Origin: Comamonadaceae bacterium
Lineage (GTDB): Bacteria > Pseudomonadota > Gammaproteobacteria > Burkholderiales > Burkholderiaceae_C
Length of the DNA stretch: 64,000 nt
NCBI GenBank assembly: GCA_009996515.1
Contig: JAACZV010000012.1
Coordinates: 1-64,000 of the forward strand
Reading direction: 5' to 3'
The notes beneath the pieces are model-generated. The model saw nothing but the letters and a program-made list of their open reading frames with translations, was not told where the DNA came from and made no database searches. This document shows positions 1 to 9,698 of the stretch, piece by piece. The position numbers were made by a program, and so were the translations under genes. How positions within the stretch are numbered: position 1 is the first letter of the stretch; every line of letters begins with the position of its first letter.

Positions 1-1276
1 CACCACCGCCGCCGCCGCCCGGGCGGCCGCCACGGCCGGCATGCTGCGGCGGGTTGGGGTTGCGGCCCCGGCTGCCATTGGGGTTGAGCACGGTGCGGCC
101 CAGCACGATGGGCTCGGCCTTCTCGTTGGGATCGGGGGCGAAGCCGGGCACGATTTCCTTGGGGATCTCGCGCTTGATGAGCTTCTCGATGTCGCGCAGG
201 AAGCCGTTCTCGTCCACGCAGACCAGGCTCACCGCTTCGCCCTGGGCGCCGGCGCGGCCGGTGCGGCCGATGCGGTGGACGTAGTCCTCCGGCACGTTGG
301 GCAGCTCGAAGTTGACGACGTGCGGCAACTGGTCGATGTCGATGCCTCGGGCGGCGATGTCGGTGGCCACCAGGCAGGTCAGGTCGCCCGACTTGAAGTC
401 GGCCAGCGCCTTGGTGCGGGCGCTCTGGCTCTTGTTGCCGTGGATGGCCATCGCACTGATGCCCTGGTCGTTCAGGTAGTCGGTCAGGCGGTTGGCGCCA
501 TGCTTCATGCGCGTGAAGACCAGCACCTGGTGCCAGTCACCCGACTTGATCAGGTGGACCAGCAGTTCCTTCTTGCGCTCGCGGCCCACCGGATGGACCT
601 TCTGCGCGATCTGGTCGTTGGTCTGGTTGCGGCGGGCCACCTCGATCAGCGCCGGCTGGTTCAGCAGGCGGTCGGCCAGGGCCTTGATGTCGTCGCTGAA
701 GGTGGCGCTGAACAGCAGGCTCTGCTTCTGCGCCGGCAGCAGGGCCAGCACCTTCTTGATGTCGTGGATGAAGCCCATGTCCAGCATGCGGTCGGCTTCG
801 TCCAGCACCAGGATCTCGACCTTGCTCAGGTCCAGATTGCCCAGGCCGGCGTGGTCCAGCAGGCGGCCCGGCGTGGCGACGAGGATGTCCACGCCGTCAC
901 GCAGCTTGTTGATCTGGGGCTGCATGCCGACGCCGCCGAACATGACCATGCTCTTGAGCTGGGGCAGGTATTTGCCGTAGGTCTGCACGCTCTCCTCGAC
1001 CTGCGCGGCGAGTTCGCGGGTGGGCGTCAGCACCAGCGCGCGCACGGCCGGGCGGCCACGCTTGTCCAGCGTGCGCTGGCCGGCGTGCAGGCGGTGCAGC
1101 ATGGGCAGCGTGAAGCCGGCGGTCTTGCCGGTGCCGGTCTGGGCGCCGGCCATCAGGTCGCCGCCCTTCAACACGGCGGGAATGGCCTGGGCCTGGATGG
1201 GGGTGGGGGAGGTGTAGCCGGCGTCGGCGATGGCCTTGAGCAGCGGCGCTGCCAGGCCTAGGGTGTCGAAACTCAT
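1..1276 (-). CDS. rhlE: DEAD-box ATP-dependent RNA helicase, RhlE-like (3' end outside window)
   Basis: Translating the minus strand from the ATG at 1276 gives a DEAD-box helicase beginning [10 protein letters not shown]. It shows the Q motif YTSPTPIQ (residues 21-28), Walker A AQTGTGKT (45-52), PTRELAAQ, the DEAD box [12 protein letters not shown], and the helicase C-terminal motifs TDIAARGID and [10 protein letters not shown]. The visible tail turns into an Arg/Gly-rich extension, usual for RhlE-type helicases acting on ribosomal or structured RNA in the cytoplasm. The gene runs off the left edge after about 425 codons, so the C-terminus is unseen. The start fits the family's usual N-terminus although the Shine-Dalgarno is poor. 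RhlE is preferred over SrmB or DbpA because of the N-terminus and glycine-rich tail; the subfamily is not certain. Confidence 0.9.
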   Translation of the reverse strand, partial: MSFDTLGLAAPLLKAIADAGYTSPTPIQAQAIPAVLKGGDLMAGAQTGTGKTAGFTLPMLHRLHAGQRTLDKRGRPAVRALVLTPTRELAAQVEESVQTYGKYLPQLKSMVMFGGVGMQPQINKLRDGVDILVATPGRLLDHAGLGNLDLSKVEILVLDEADRMLDMGFIHDIKKVLALLPAQKQSLLFSATFSDDIKALADRLLNQPALIEVARRNQTNDQIAQKVHPVGRERKKELLVHLIKSGDWHQVLVFTRMKHGANRLTDYLNDQGISAMAIHGNKSQSARTKALADFKSGDLTCLVATDIAARGIDIDQLPHVVNFELPNVPEDYVHRIGRTGRAGAQGEAVSLVCVDENGFLRDIEKLIKREIPKEIVPGFAPDPNEKAEPIVLGRTVLNPNGSRGRNPNPPQHAGRGGRPGGGGGG

Positions 1277-1387
1277 CGAATCCAAGTTGGGGAGCACGCC
1301 AACAATCACCGGGGCTTGCCGTGACGCCGGGGCGACGTCACCAGTCTTCGGGCAAGCCAGGCCGCGTGCGGGGCTGCAGAAAAGTGA

Positions 1388-1418
1388 AACGCCGCGCAAG
1401 ACTGAGAGGCGCGGCGTT
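1388..1418 (-). terminator. Rho-independent terminator of the ABC solute-binding gene
   Basis: A perfect 10-bp inverted repeat (AACGCCGCGC at 1388-1397, GCGCGGCGTT at 1409-1418) with an 11-nt loop lies just past the stop of the minus-strand gene ending at 1451. Read on the minus strand, the stem is followed by a T-rich stretch (TTTCACTTTT). It separates that gene from the helicase gene. Confidence 0.65.
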
Positions 1419-1450
1419 GGGGCCATTCTAGCGGCTGCGGCCGCGTCGCT

Positions 1451-3019
1451 TTATTTCAGCACCGTGACCCAGTCCATGTTGGCCCAGTTGTTGGGCGAGT
1501 GCGGGATGCTGACCTCGCGCTTCATGGCCCAGGGGATGACCTGCCGGTGCAGCGGGATGATGTTGACCTGCGCGCGGAAGGCCTGCAGCGCGGCCTTGAC
1601 CAGGGCCTCGCGCTTCTTCGGGTCGGTCTCGACGGTGGAGGCGGCCGCCAGCGCGTCGGCCTCGGGGTTGAGGGAGCCGCCGTAGTTGGCCACGCCCACG
1701 CCTTGTTCGCCGCGGTTGCGCAGCACGGGCGTCAGCATGACCTCGGCGTCCGTCGAGCCGCCGCCCCAGCCGGCGAGGTACAGGCTGGTGTCGAACTTCT
1801 CGATCTTGGGAAAGAAGAGGGCGCGCGGCATCGCGTTGACCTTGACCCGGACCTTGACCTGGGCCCACATGCTGGCCAGCGCGATGCAGATGCGCTCGTC
1901 ATTGACGTAGCGGTTGTTGGGGCAGTCCATCGTGACGTCGAAGCCGTCCGCATAGCCGGCCTCGGCGAGCAGCCTGCGCGCCAGCGCGGGGTCGTAGGGC
2001 AGGCGGGTCTCCAGCTTGGCGTCGCCGTAGGCGCCGCGCGGCGACGGGGTCTGGCCACCGGTGGGCAGGGCGTAGCCGTTCATCAGCTTGGCCTTGATGG
2101 CCTCGATGTCGATGGCGTGATACAGAGCCTTGCGCACGCGCAAGTCCTTGAACGGGTTCCTGCCGTCGGGCGAGCGGCCGTGGAGCAGCTGGTCGCGCGT
2201 CTGGTCCATGCCGATGTAGATGAGGCGGTTCTCCTCGCCGTCCAGCACCTTGAGGCCGGGCAGCGTGCGCAGCCGGGCCACGTCGCGCGGCGGCGGGTCG
2301 AGCACGAAGTCCACCTCGCCCGAGATCAGCGCCGCGGTGCGCGTCGCGTCGTTGGAGATCGGCAGGTAGACGAAGCCCTGCAGATTGCCCTCGAACCGGT
2401 TCCACCAGGCCGGGTTGCGCCTGAAGACCGTCTGCACGCCGGGCTGGCGGCTGACCAGCATGAAGGGGCCGGTGCCGTTGGCGTTGCGGCTGGCGTGGGA
2501 CTCCTCCTGCTGCTTGAAGTTCAGCGGCCGCGTGACGCGGTGCTGCTCGCACCAGCGCCGGCTCATCACATAGAGGTTGCCCAGCAGCTCGGGCAGGATG
2601 GGGTTGGGCCTGTCCAGCGTGAACTCCACGGTCAGCGTATCCACCGCCTTGGGGCTACCCACCGCGTTGGCGTAGACGCGCTGCGGCGAGTTGGGGTCGC
2701 GCAGCCGCTGCATGGAGAACACCACGTCATCGGCCGTGAACGGCGTGCCGTCATGGAACTTCACGCCCGGGCGCAGCTTGAAGCGCCACAGCAGCGGCGA
2801 CAGCTGCGTCCATTCGGTGGCCAGCGCCGGACCCATGCGCATGTCCTGCATGCGCCGGGTCAGCGTCTCGTAGACCTGGCTGTTCAGGATGTTGGTCAGC
2901 AGCTCGTTCTGCGAATGTGGATCGGTGGTCTGCATGTCGCCCTGGCTGGACCAGCGCAGCGTCTGGGCCTGGGCCAGGCCGACGGCGAAAACGAGCAGGG
3001 CGGTGGCGACGCGACGCAT
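1451..3019 (-). CDS. ABC transporter substrate-binding protein, peptide/opine family (SBP_bac_5)
   Basis: A 522-residue periplasmic solute-binding protein of the dipeptide/oligopeptide (DppA/OppA-like) family. The start at 3019 gives a clean signal peptide (MRRVATALLVFAVGLAQAQ) and is preceded by GGAG at a good distance; an in-frame start 27 codons upstream would bury the signal peptide. Family hallmarks include the early segment LRWSSQGDMQTTDPH, FHDGTPFTADDVVFSMQRL, and the late LRVRKALYHAIDIEAIKAKL. No permease or ATPase genes lie beside it, so it must work with components encoded elsewhere, or be an orphan receptor. The ligand cannot be read from sequence; peptides are the default for the family, but nickel, opines or glutathione are possible. 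It diverges from ettA across a 92-bp gap that must hold both promoters. Confidence 0.88.
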   Translation of the reverse strand: MRRVATALLVFAVGLAQAQTLRWSSQGDMQTTDPHSQNELLTNILNSQVYETLTRRMQDMRMGPALATEWTQLSPLLWRFKLRPGVKFHDGTPFTADDVVFSMQRLRDPNSPQRVYANAVGSPKAVDTLTVEFTLDRPNPILPELLGNLYVMSRRWCEQHRVTRPLNFKQQEESHASRNANGTGPFMLVSRQPGVQTVFRRNPAWWNRFEGNLQGFVYLPISNDATRTAALISGEVDFVLDPPPRDVARLRTLPGLKVLDGEENRLIYIGMDQTRDQLLHGRSPDGRNPFKDLRVRKALYHAIDIEAIKAKLMNGYALPTGGQTPSPRGAYGDAKLETRLPYDPALARRLLAEAGYADGFDVTMDCPNNRYVNDERICIALASMWAQVKVRVKVNAMPRALFFPKIEKFDTSLYLAGWGGGSTDAEVMLTPVLRNRGEQGVGVANYGGSLNPEADALAAASTVETDPKKREALVKAALQAFRAQVNIIPLHRQVIPWAMKREVSIPHSPNNWANMDWVTVLK

Positions 3020-3111
3020 CAAAGCTCCAGCAAATCCGGGCTGGGCGACAATAGCAGGCAACGCAGGCCCTTCCGGGGCCTGCCGCCATTTCAGCCTCAC
3101 AGGATTTGCCC

Positions 3112-4776
<1,665 letters not shown>

Positions 4777-4806
4777 GCCGGCAGCCCCGGGTGGGGTGGT
4801 TCAACA

Positions 4807-4832
4807 AAAGCAAAACAGACCCTGTTTGCTTT
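4807..4832 (+). other. Imperfect AT-rich hairpin downstream of ettA
   Basis: AAAGCAAAACAG (4807-4818) pairs with CTGTTTGCTTT (4822-4832), with one bulged A and a 3-nt loop. It lies 30 bp after the ettA stop and is much more AT-rich than its surroundings. It could be a weak terminator or part of the leader of the next gene; there is no long U tract immediately after it. Confidence 0.4.
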
Positions 4833-4916
4833 CACAGTTCTTTACCCCACCCCCAAAGACTCCTCACAGGCCGCTCGGAAGATGAGTCCACATCCTCTTC
4901 TTCCAGGAGACCTCTG

Positions 4917-5411
4917 ATGAAAGCCTTGCAGATCCGGAACCTGATGCGCGTCGCCACCGTGGCGGCGGCCCTGGCCGTGGGGGGTGTTGCCGCCCAGGCC
5001 CAGCCTGGCCCCGGCCATCGCGGCGGCCATGGTGGCCCGGCCATGATGATGCCCGGCGGCCTGTTCGGCGGCCACATGGAACATCTGCTCGATGCGGTCA
5101 ACGCGACGGACGCCCAGCGCAGCCAGATCGACGCCATCTTCAAGGCCGCGCGCCAGGACCTCGCCGGTCAGCGCGATGCCGGCATGAAGCTGCACCAGCA
5201 GATGGCCACGCTGTACACGGCCACCAACATCGACGCCGCCGCCATCGAGGCCGTGCGCCAGCAGATGAGCGCGCTGCACGAGACCGCTTCCAAGCGCCTC
5301 AGCCAGGCCAGCATCGACGCGGCCCGCGTGCTGACGCCCGAGCAGCGTGCCAAGATCGGCGAGCTGATGAAGAAGCGCCAGGCCCGCATGGCCCAGCGCA
5401 AGGCGGGCTGA
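4917..5411 (+). CDS. Spy/CpxP-family periplasmic protein
   Basis: A 164-residue exported protein with signal peptide (MKALQIRNLMRVATVAAALA, cleavage near AQAQ), then a Gly/His/Met-rich stretch, then an all-helical domain with the LTxxQ-type motif LTPEQRAKIGELM near the C-terminus and an earlier related segment NATDAQRSQI. This is the pattern of Spy/CpxP periplasmic chaperone-like stress proteins. The ATG at 4917 has AGGAGA at ideal spacing. It is followed 25 bp later by an OmpR-type response regulator and its kinase, so by analogy with CpxP-CpxRA it may sense or buffer envelope or metal stress for that pair. The His/Met-rich N-terminal segment could bind metal; this is inference. Confidence 0.8.
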   Translation: MKALQIRNLMRVATVAAALAVGGVAAQAQPGPGHRGGHGGPAMMMPGGLFGGHMEHLLDAVNATDAQRSQIDAIFKAARQDLAGQRDAGMKLHQQMATLYTATNIDAAAIEAVRQQMSALHETASKRLSQASIDAARVLTPEQRAKIGELMKKRQARMAQRKAG

Positions 5412-5436
5412 TTGGCCGTCGGCGAGGAGTTCTGCG

Positions 5437-6222
5437 ATGCTTGAGCCCCGTTCCGCCGGCGCCGAGACGCGCCGGCCTCCTTCTCCCTCCACTGGCCCGG
5501 TGATGAGTAGCGCAAGACTTCTGCTGATCGATGACGACGTTCGCCTGACCGGCATGGTGGGCGACTATCTGCGTGCCGCCGGCTTCGAGGTCAGCACGGC
5601 CGGCAGCCTGGCTGCGGCCCGCGAGGCCCTGGCCCATGGCCGCTTCGAGCTCATCGTGCTGGACCTGATGCTGCCCGACGGCGACGGCCTGGACTTCTGC
5701 CGCTGGCTGCGCGGCGACGCGCGCTGGCGCCACCAGCCGGTGCTGATGCTGTCGGCCCGTGGCGAGCCCATGGATCGCATCCTGGGCCTGGAGCTGGGCG
5801 CCGACGACTACCTCGCCAAGCCCTTCGAGCCGCGCGAGCTGCAGGCCCGCATCAAGGCGCTGCTGCGCCGGCTGGAGCCCAAGCTCGATGGCGACGAGGT
5901 GCTGCGCTTCGGCCGCCTGGAGATCGACCTGGCAGCCCGCGTGGCGCGGCTGGACGCCAAGATCTGCGACCTGACCAGCCACCAGTTCGACCTGCTGGTC
6001 GTACTGGCGCAGAGCCCGGGCCGGGTCCTCTCACGCGACCAGATCATGGACGCGCTCAAGGGCCATCCGCTGGAGGCCTTCGACCGTTCCATCGACGTGC
6101 ACATCTCGCGCATACGGGCCGTCATCGAGGACGACCCCAAGAACCCCCGCCGCGTGCTGACCGTGCGCGGAGCCGGCTATGTCTTCGCCCGCAAGCAGGA
6201 CGCCGACTCGGACGCTGCCTGA
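5437..6222 (+). CDS. Two-component response regulator, OmpR/PhoB family
   Basis: A 261-residue regulator with an N-terminal receiver domain (acidic cluster IDDD, phosphoacceptor Asp76 in IVLDLMLPDGDG, conserved Lys in LAKPFEP) and a C-terminal winged-helix DNA-binding domain (SIDVHISRIRAVIEDDP, VRGAGYVF). The start at 5437 has a strong GAGGAG seven bases upstream, giving a 22-residue leader before the usual start MSSARLLLIDDD at 5503; 5503 is the alternative and has no clear ribosome-binding site. The gene overlaps the downstream kinase by 44 bp and follows the Spy/CpxP-like gene. It probably controls envelope-stress genes including the upstream periplasmic protein; the target set is unknown. 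Confidence 0.9.
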   Translation: MLEPRSAGAETRRPPSPSTGPVMSSARLLLIDDDVRLTGMVGDYLRAAGFEVSTAGSLAAAREALAHGRFELIVLDLMLPDGDGLDFCRWLRGDARWRHQPVLMLSARGEPMDRILGLELGADDYLAKPFEPRELQARIKALLRRLEPKLDGDEVLRFGRLEIDLAARVARLDAKICDLTSHQFDLLVVLAQSPGRVLSRDQIMDALKGHPLEAFDRSIDVHISRIRAVIEDDPKNPRRVLTVRGAGYVFARKQDADSDAA

Positions 6223-7642
6223 ACGCCCCGGCTTGAAATCCCTCTACGTCCGCATCTACCTGACGCTGGTGGCGCTGCTGCTGGCCTTTGCCTTCGGCTC
6301 CGCCTGGCTGTTCCAGCGCCACATCGAGCAGGAGCGTGGCAATGTGGAGCTGGCGGCCGGGGAGCGCCTGAACGCGATGGCCGGGCTGCTCAAGCTCGCG
6401 CTGCCGCCCGCCGCCGCGCCGCGCGAAGAGCAGGCCGAGGCCTTCGTCGACTGGGGCACGCGGCTGCGCATGCCGCTCGCGCTGGAGGACGGCGACGGCA
6501 AGCGCATCGCGACGACGCAGATGTTCGAGCGCCGCGCCGACGACCCCGGCGCCATCATCGTCAGCGCCGCGCTGGGCGATGGCCGCAGCCTGGAGATGGT
6601 GCGTACCATCCGCCCGCCCGGCCCGCAGGGCGCGGCTTCCGGCCCGGCGGCCGCCTCCACGCGCCTGGGGGGCGGCGCAGGCACCGGTGCAGCCGCGCCG
6701 CGTCCGCCGCGGCTGGACGAAGGCCCCTGGACCGGCCCCTGGCTGCACCGCCCCGTGTCGCCGGGCGCGCCGGCCGTGTCGACGTTGGCCGTCGTGCTGG
6801 TGCTGCTGTTTGTCGGCGTGGCCGCGGGCGCCTACCCGGTGGTGCGCCGGCTGACGCGCCGGCTGGAGGCGCTCAAGCGCGGCGTCGAGCAGTTCGGCGC
6901 CGGCCAGCTGCACCATCGCGTGGACGATGGCGGCCGCGACGAGGTGGCGGCGGTGGCCGCCAGCTTCAACCAGGCGGCCGAACGCATCGAGACGCTGCTG
7001 CGCTCGCACCAGACCCTGCTGGCCAATGCCAGCCACGAGCTGCGCTCGCCGCTGGCGCGGCTGAAGATGGCCTTCGCGATGCTGGACGATGCGGCGCCGG
7101 CCCAGCGCCAGCGCCTGGTTCAGGAGATCGACGTCAACATCGCCGAGCTGGATGCCCTCGTCGAGGAGGTGTTGCTGGCCAGCCGCCTGGAGGCCGGCAG
7201 CGCGGTGGGCGAGACCCATGCCGTCGAGCTGCTGGCGCTGGGTGCGGAGGAGGCGGCCCGCGCGGAGGCCCCGTTCGAGCCCGAATGCGAGTCCGCCCGG
7301 GTGCAAGGCCAGGAGCGCCTGTTGCGCCGCGCGCTGCGCAACCTGCTGGACAACGCCCGCCGTTATGGCGGCCCCGAGGTGGAGCTGGGCTTGCGCCCGG
7401 TGGCCGGCGGGTTTGAATTCGTCGTCGCCGACCGCGGCCCCGGCGTGCCGGCCGAGCTGCGCGAACGCATCTTCGAGCCCTTCTACCGCCTGCCCGGCCA
7501 TGCCGAGATGGCCGGCGGCGTGGGCCTGGGCCTGAGCCTGGTCAAGCAGATCGCCGAGCGCCATGGCGGCAGCGTGCGCTGCCTGCCGCGCGACGGCGGC
7601 GGCAGCCGCTTCGTGCTATTCCTGCCTGCGGCGAAGCACTGA
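6179..7642 (+). CDS. Sensor histidine kinase paired with the OmpR-type regulator
   Basis: A 487-residue membrane kinase: transmembrane helix 1 near residues 24-45, a periplasmic domain of about 150 residues with a Gly/Ala/Pro-rich stretch, a second helix (VSTLAVVLVLLFVGVAAGAY), HAMP, HisKA with phosphoacceptor His286 in NASHELRSPLARLK, and HATPase_c motifs RNLLDNARRYGG, DRGPGVP and GVGLGLSLV. The ATG at 6179 lies inside the regulator gene and is preceded by GGAG, so translation is probably coupled; a TTG at 6233 is a weaker alternative. It resembles CpxA/RstB-type kinases in layout. The signal is not readable from sequence. Confidence 0.9.
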   Translation: MSSPASRTPTRTLPERPGLKSLYVRIYLTLVALLLAFAFGSAWLFQRHIEQERGNVELAAGERLNAMAGLLKLALPPAAAPREEQAEAFVDWGTRLRMPLALEDGDGKRIATTQMFERRADDPGAIIVSAALGDGRSLEMVRTIRPPGPQGAASGPAAASTRLGGGAGTGAAAPRPPRLDEGPWTGPWLHRPVSPGAPAVSTLAVVLVLLFVGVAAGAYPVVRRLTRRLEALKRGVEQFGAGQLHHRVDDGGRDEVAAVAASFNQAAERIETLLRSHQTLLANASHELRSPLARLKMAFAMLDDAAPAQRQRLVQEIDVNIAELDALVEEVLLASRLEAGSAVGETHAVELLALGAEEAARAEAPFEPECESARVQGQERLLRRALRNLLDNARRYGGPEVELGLRPVAGGFEFVVADRGPGVPAELRERIFEPFYRLPGHAEMAGGVGLGLSLVKQIAERHGGSVRCLPRDGGGSRFVLFLPAAKH

Positions 7643-7717
7643 CGCGAGGCAATAGACGGGCATTGCGGGCCGAACGCCGGGCCTGCCATTGGCCGGAGGC
7701 CAGTAGCCTTTCGTAGG

Positions 7718-7828
7718 CACAAGCAGTCCGCAGGGACTGCTCGTGTCCGACTCCAGTTCCCAAGTCGGCCCGCGTTGGCGATCTGCTCGCGGTTCGAGGC
7801 CGCGAGCATCGCCGTCCCCTCGGGGGAC
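7718..7828. repeat. Cluster of three hairpins in the 240-bp gap after the kinase gene
   Basis: The gap 7643-7882 between two convergent genes holds three separate inverted repeats: 7718-7729 with 7734-7745 (11 of 12 bp, loop GCAG), 7784-7792 with 7800-7808 (9 bp perfect, TGCTCGCGG/CCGCGAGCA), and 7814-7819 with 7823-7828 (GTCCCC/GGGGAC). None has a classical U tract. They may be terminators, mRNA stabilisers, or a dispersed palindromic element. No open reading frame of note lies here. Confidence 0.5.
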
Positions 7829-7882
7829 CGACCGGACTCGCTCGCGTTCAGCGATGCGAGGTTGGGCGAGGGGCGCTATGAC

Positions 7883-9223
7883 CTAGCGGTTCTCGTCGAA
7901 GACGCGCTTGAGCAGCAGGCTGAGCAGCAGGCCGGCCATCAGCAGCCCGGCGGTCGCCGCCTGCCAGAAGCCCACCGCGCCGCCGGCCCGGCCGAAGGCG
8001 AGGAAGTAGCCGCCGCCTATGCCCAGGCCCCACAGCGCGACGACGTAGATGACCATGGGCAGCGTGGCGACCTGGTAGGCGCGCAGCACATAGGCGGCCA
8101 CCGTCTGCAGTGCGTCGCCGAGGTGGAAGAACCACACCCACACCAGCAGCGGCAGCGCCGCGGCGGCCGTGGCCGTGCTGTCGGTGTAGAGGGCCACGAT
8201 GGGCTCGCGCGCCAGCGCCACGACGGCGCCGACGGCCGCCGCGGCCAGCGCCGCCAGCGTCAGCGCATGCCGGCCCACGGTGCGCGCCTCGCGCTTTTCA
8301 TCGGCGCCCAGATGCTGGGCCACCAGCGTGCCGGCCGCCGTGGCCAGCGCCAGCGCGATCATGAACATCATCGCGACGAGGTTGACGGCGATCTGGTGGC
8401 CGGCCACCGGCGTCGCGCCCAGGCGGGCGATGAAGAAGGCCATGAAGGTGAAGCCCGTCACCTCGACGAGGATGGAGCCGCCCATGGGCAGGCCCAGCTT
8501 CACCAGCGCGGCCAGCTCGGCCCAGCGCGGCCGGGTCTGCCACAGCGGCGGGATGTTGAACGGGCGATAGAAGGCGTCGCGCCTGAGCAGCAGCAGCGCG
8601 GCAAGGGCCTGGCCGATCAGCGCGATGGCCGTCGCCCAGCCGCAGCCCGCCACGCCCATGGCCGGGATGGGGCCCCAGCCGAACACGAGGACGGCGTTCA
8701 GCGGCACCTTGGCGAGCAGGCCGGTCAGCTGCATGGCCATGACGGCCTTGGGCCGGCTGACGGCCGTGGAGAAGCCGCGGAAGGCCGTGAACAGCAGGGC
8801 CGCCGGCAGTGCGAAGGCCTCCGGCCGCGTGTAGGCGCGCACCTTGGCGGCCTGGGTCGCGTCCAGCTGGGCCAGCGCCGTGAAGGGGTCGGGGAACCAC
8901 AGCGCCAGGCAGCCCGGGACGCACAGCAGCACGGCCAGCCACTGCGCCTGCACGAAGCTGCTGCCGGCGCCGGCCAGGTTCTGGGCGCCGAACTGCCGGC
9001 CCGCGATGGGGCCGACGGCGAGGATGACGCCCATCAGGCCCACGAAGATGGTCACGTAGGCGGCCGAGCCGACGGCCAGCGCCGCCAGGTCCTCGGGGCT
9101 GACGCGGCCCATCATCAGCGTGTCTATGGTGCTGAACATCATCACCGCGATCTGGCCCACGAGCACGGGCCAGGCCAGCGGCACGAGGCGGCGGGCGCTG
9201 TCGATGAAGCGGATGCGTGTCAT
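7883..9223 (-). CDS. MATE-family multidrug/toxin exporter
   Basis: A 446-residue membrane protein with about twelve hydrophobic helices and MATE features: N-terminal ARRLVPLAWPVLVGQIA, STIDTLMMGRVS, the mid-protein repeat KLGLPMGGSILVEVTGF and ATPVAGHQIAVNL. Such proteins export cationic drugs or metabolites across the inner membrane using Na+ or H+ gradients. The ATG at 9223 is preceded by GAGGGG; an upstream in-frame extension of 49 residues is low-complexity and rejected. It is the last gene of a minus-strand run trpS, DUF1289 protein, MATE. Substrate unknown. Confidence 0.92.
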   Translation of the reverse strand: MTRIRFIDSARRLVPLAWPVLVGQIAVMMFSTIDTLMMGRVSPEDLAALAVGSAAYVTIFVGLMGVILAVGPIAGRQFGAQNLAGAGSSFVQAQWLAVLLCVPGCLALWFPDPFTALAQLDATQAAKVRAYTRPEAFALPAALLFTAFRGFSTAVSRPKAVMAMQLTGLLAKVPLNAVLVFGWGPIPAMGVAGCGWATAIALIGQALAALLLLRRDAFYRPFNIPPLWQTRPRWAELAALVKLGLPMGGSILVEVTGFTFMAFFIARLGATPVAGHQIAVNLVAMMFMIALALATAAGTLVAQHLGADEKREARTVGRHALTLAALAAAAVGAVVALAREPIVALYTDSTATAAAALPLLVWVWFFHLGDALQTVAAYVLRAYQVATLPMVIYVVALWGLGIGGGYFLAFGRAGGAVGFWQAATAGLLMAGLLLSLLLKRVFDENR

Positions 9224-9281
9224 GTCTGCCCCTCGTCCGACGAGCGCGTCGTCCGGGCGCCCCGGTGCTCGGTCCGCGGCA

Positions 9282-9698
9282 TCACTTGGCACGCTCCGCG
9301 TAGCGGTTGAAGCGCCAGGCCGTGCCTTCGTGCGTGATGCGCTGCCAGACGATGCGCTTCTCGAATGCATCCAGGGCCGGCCATTGCTGCACCTCGTCGA
9401 ACGTGCGGCCGCAGCCCTTGCAGACCGGGTCGCCCTGGGCCGTGGAGCAGATGGCGATGCAGGGTGAATCGGGCGTGGTCTCGTACCAGGCCAGCCAGGC
9501 GGCCAGCGCCTGGTCGCTCAGCGCATCGACGTCCAGCTCGCTGGCGCGCTGCCAGGCCAGCAGCGCGTAGGCCTCGGCCAGGGCGCCCACCTCGGGCGCG
9601 GCGCTGATGCCGTCGGGCGACGGCGAGCGTTCGCGCCACCAGTTGATGGCGGCCTCCAGGTCGGTCACGTGGAGGGTGACGGCGTCGTCCCGGCTCAA
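9282..9698 (-). CDS. DUF3717-DUF1289 protein (small Fe-S/zinc-type Cys motif)
   Basis: About 138 residues. The N-terminal part (VTDLEAAINWWRERSPSPDG) matches the DUF3717 pattern and the C-terminal part (SPCIAICSTAQGDPVCKGCG) is DUF1289, with four closely spaced Cys that could bind a metal. Function is unknown for both domains. The start is uncertain: a TTG at 9698 overlaps the trpS stop codon as TTGA, which suggests translational coupling, while a GTG at 9668 would give 128 residues. Neither has a strong ribosome-binding site. The gene sits between trpS and the MATE gene on the same strand. Confidence 0.8.
   Translation of the reverse strand: MSRDDAVTLHVTDLEAAINWWRERSPSPDGISAAPEVGALAEAYALLAWQRASELDVDALSDQALAAWLAWYETTPDSPCIAICSTAQGDPVCKGCGRTFDEVQQWPALDAFEKRIVWQRITHEGTAWRFNRYAERAK

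Noticed and set aside
41-1261. Long plus-strand open frame opposite the helicase
   Set aside because: It is antisense to an unmistakable DEAD-box gene and its protein has the low-complexity Ala/Gly/Val composition of GC-rich shadow frames.
7643-7882. A small gene in the gap after the sensor kinase
   Set aside because: No frame with a ribosome site and coding-like composition; the region is dominated by hairpins.
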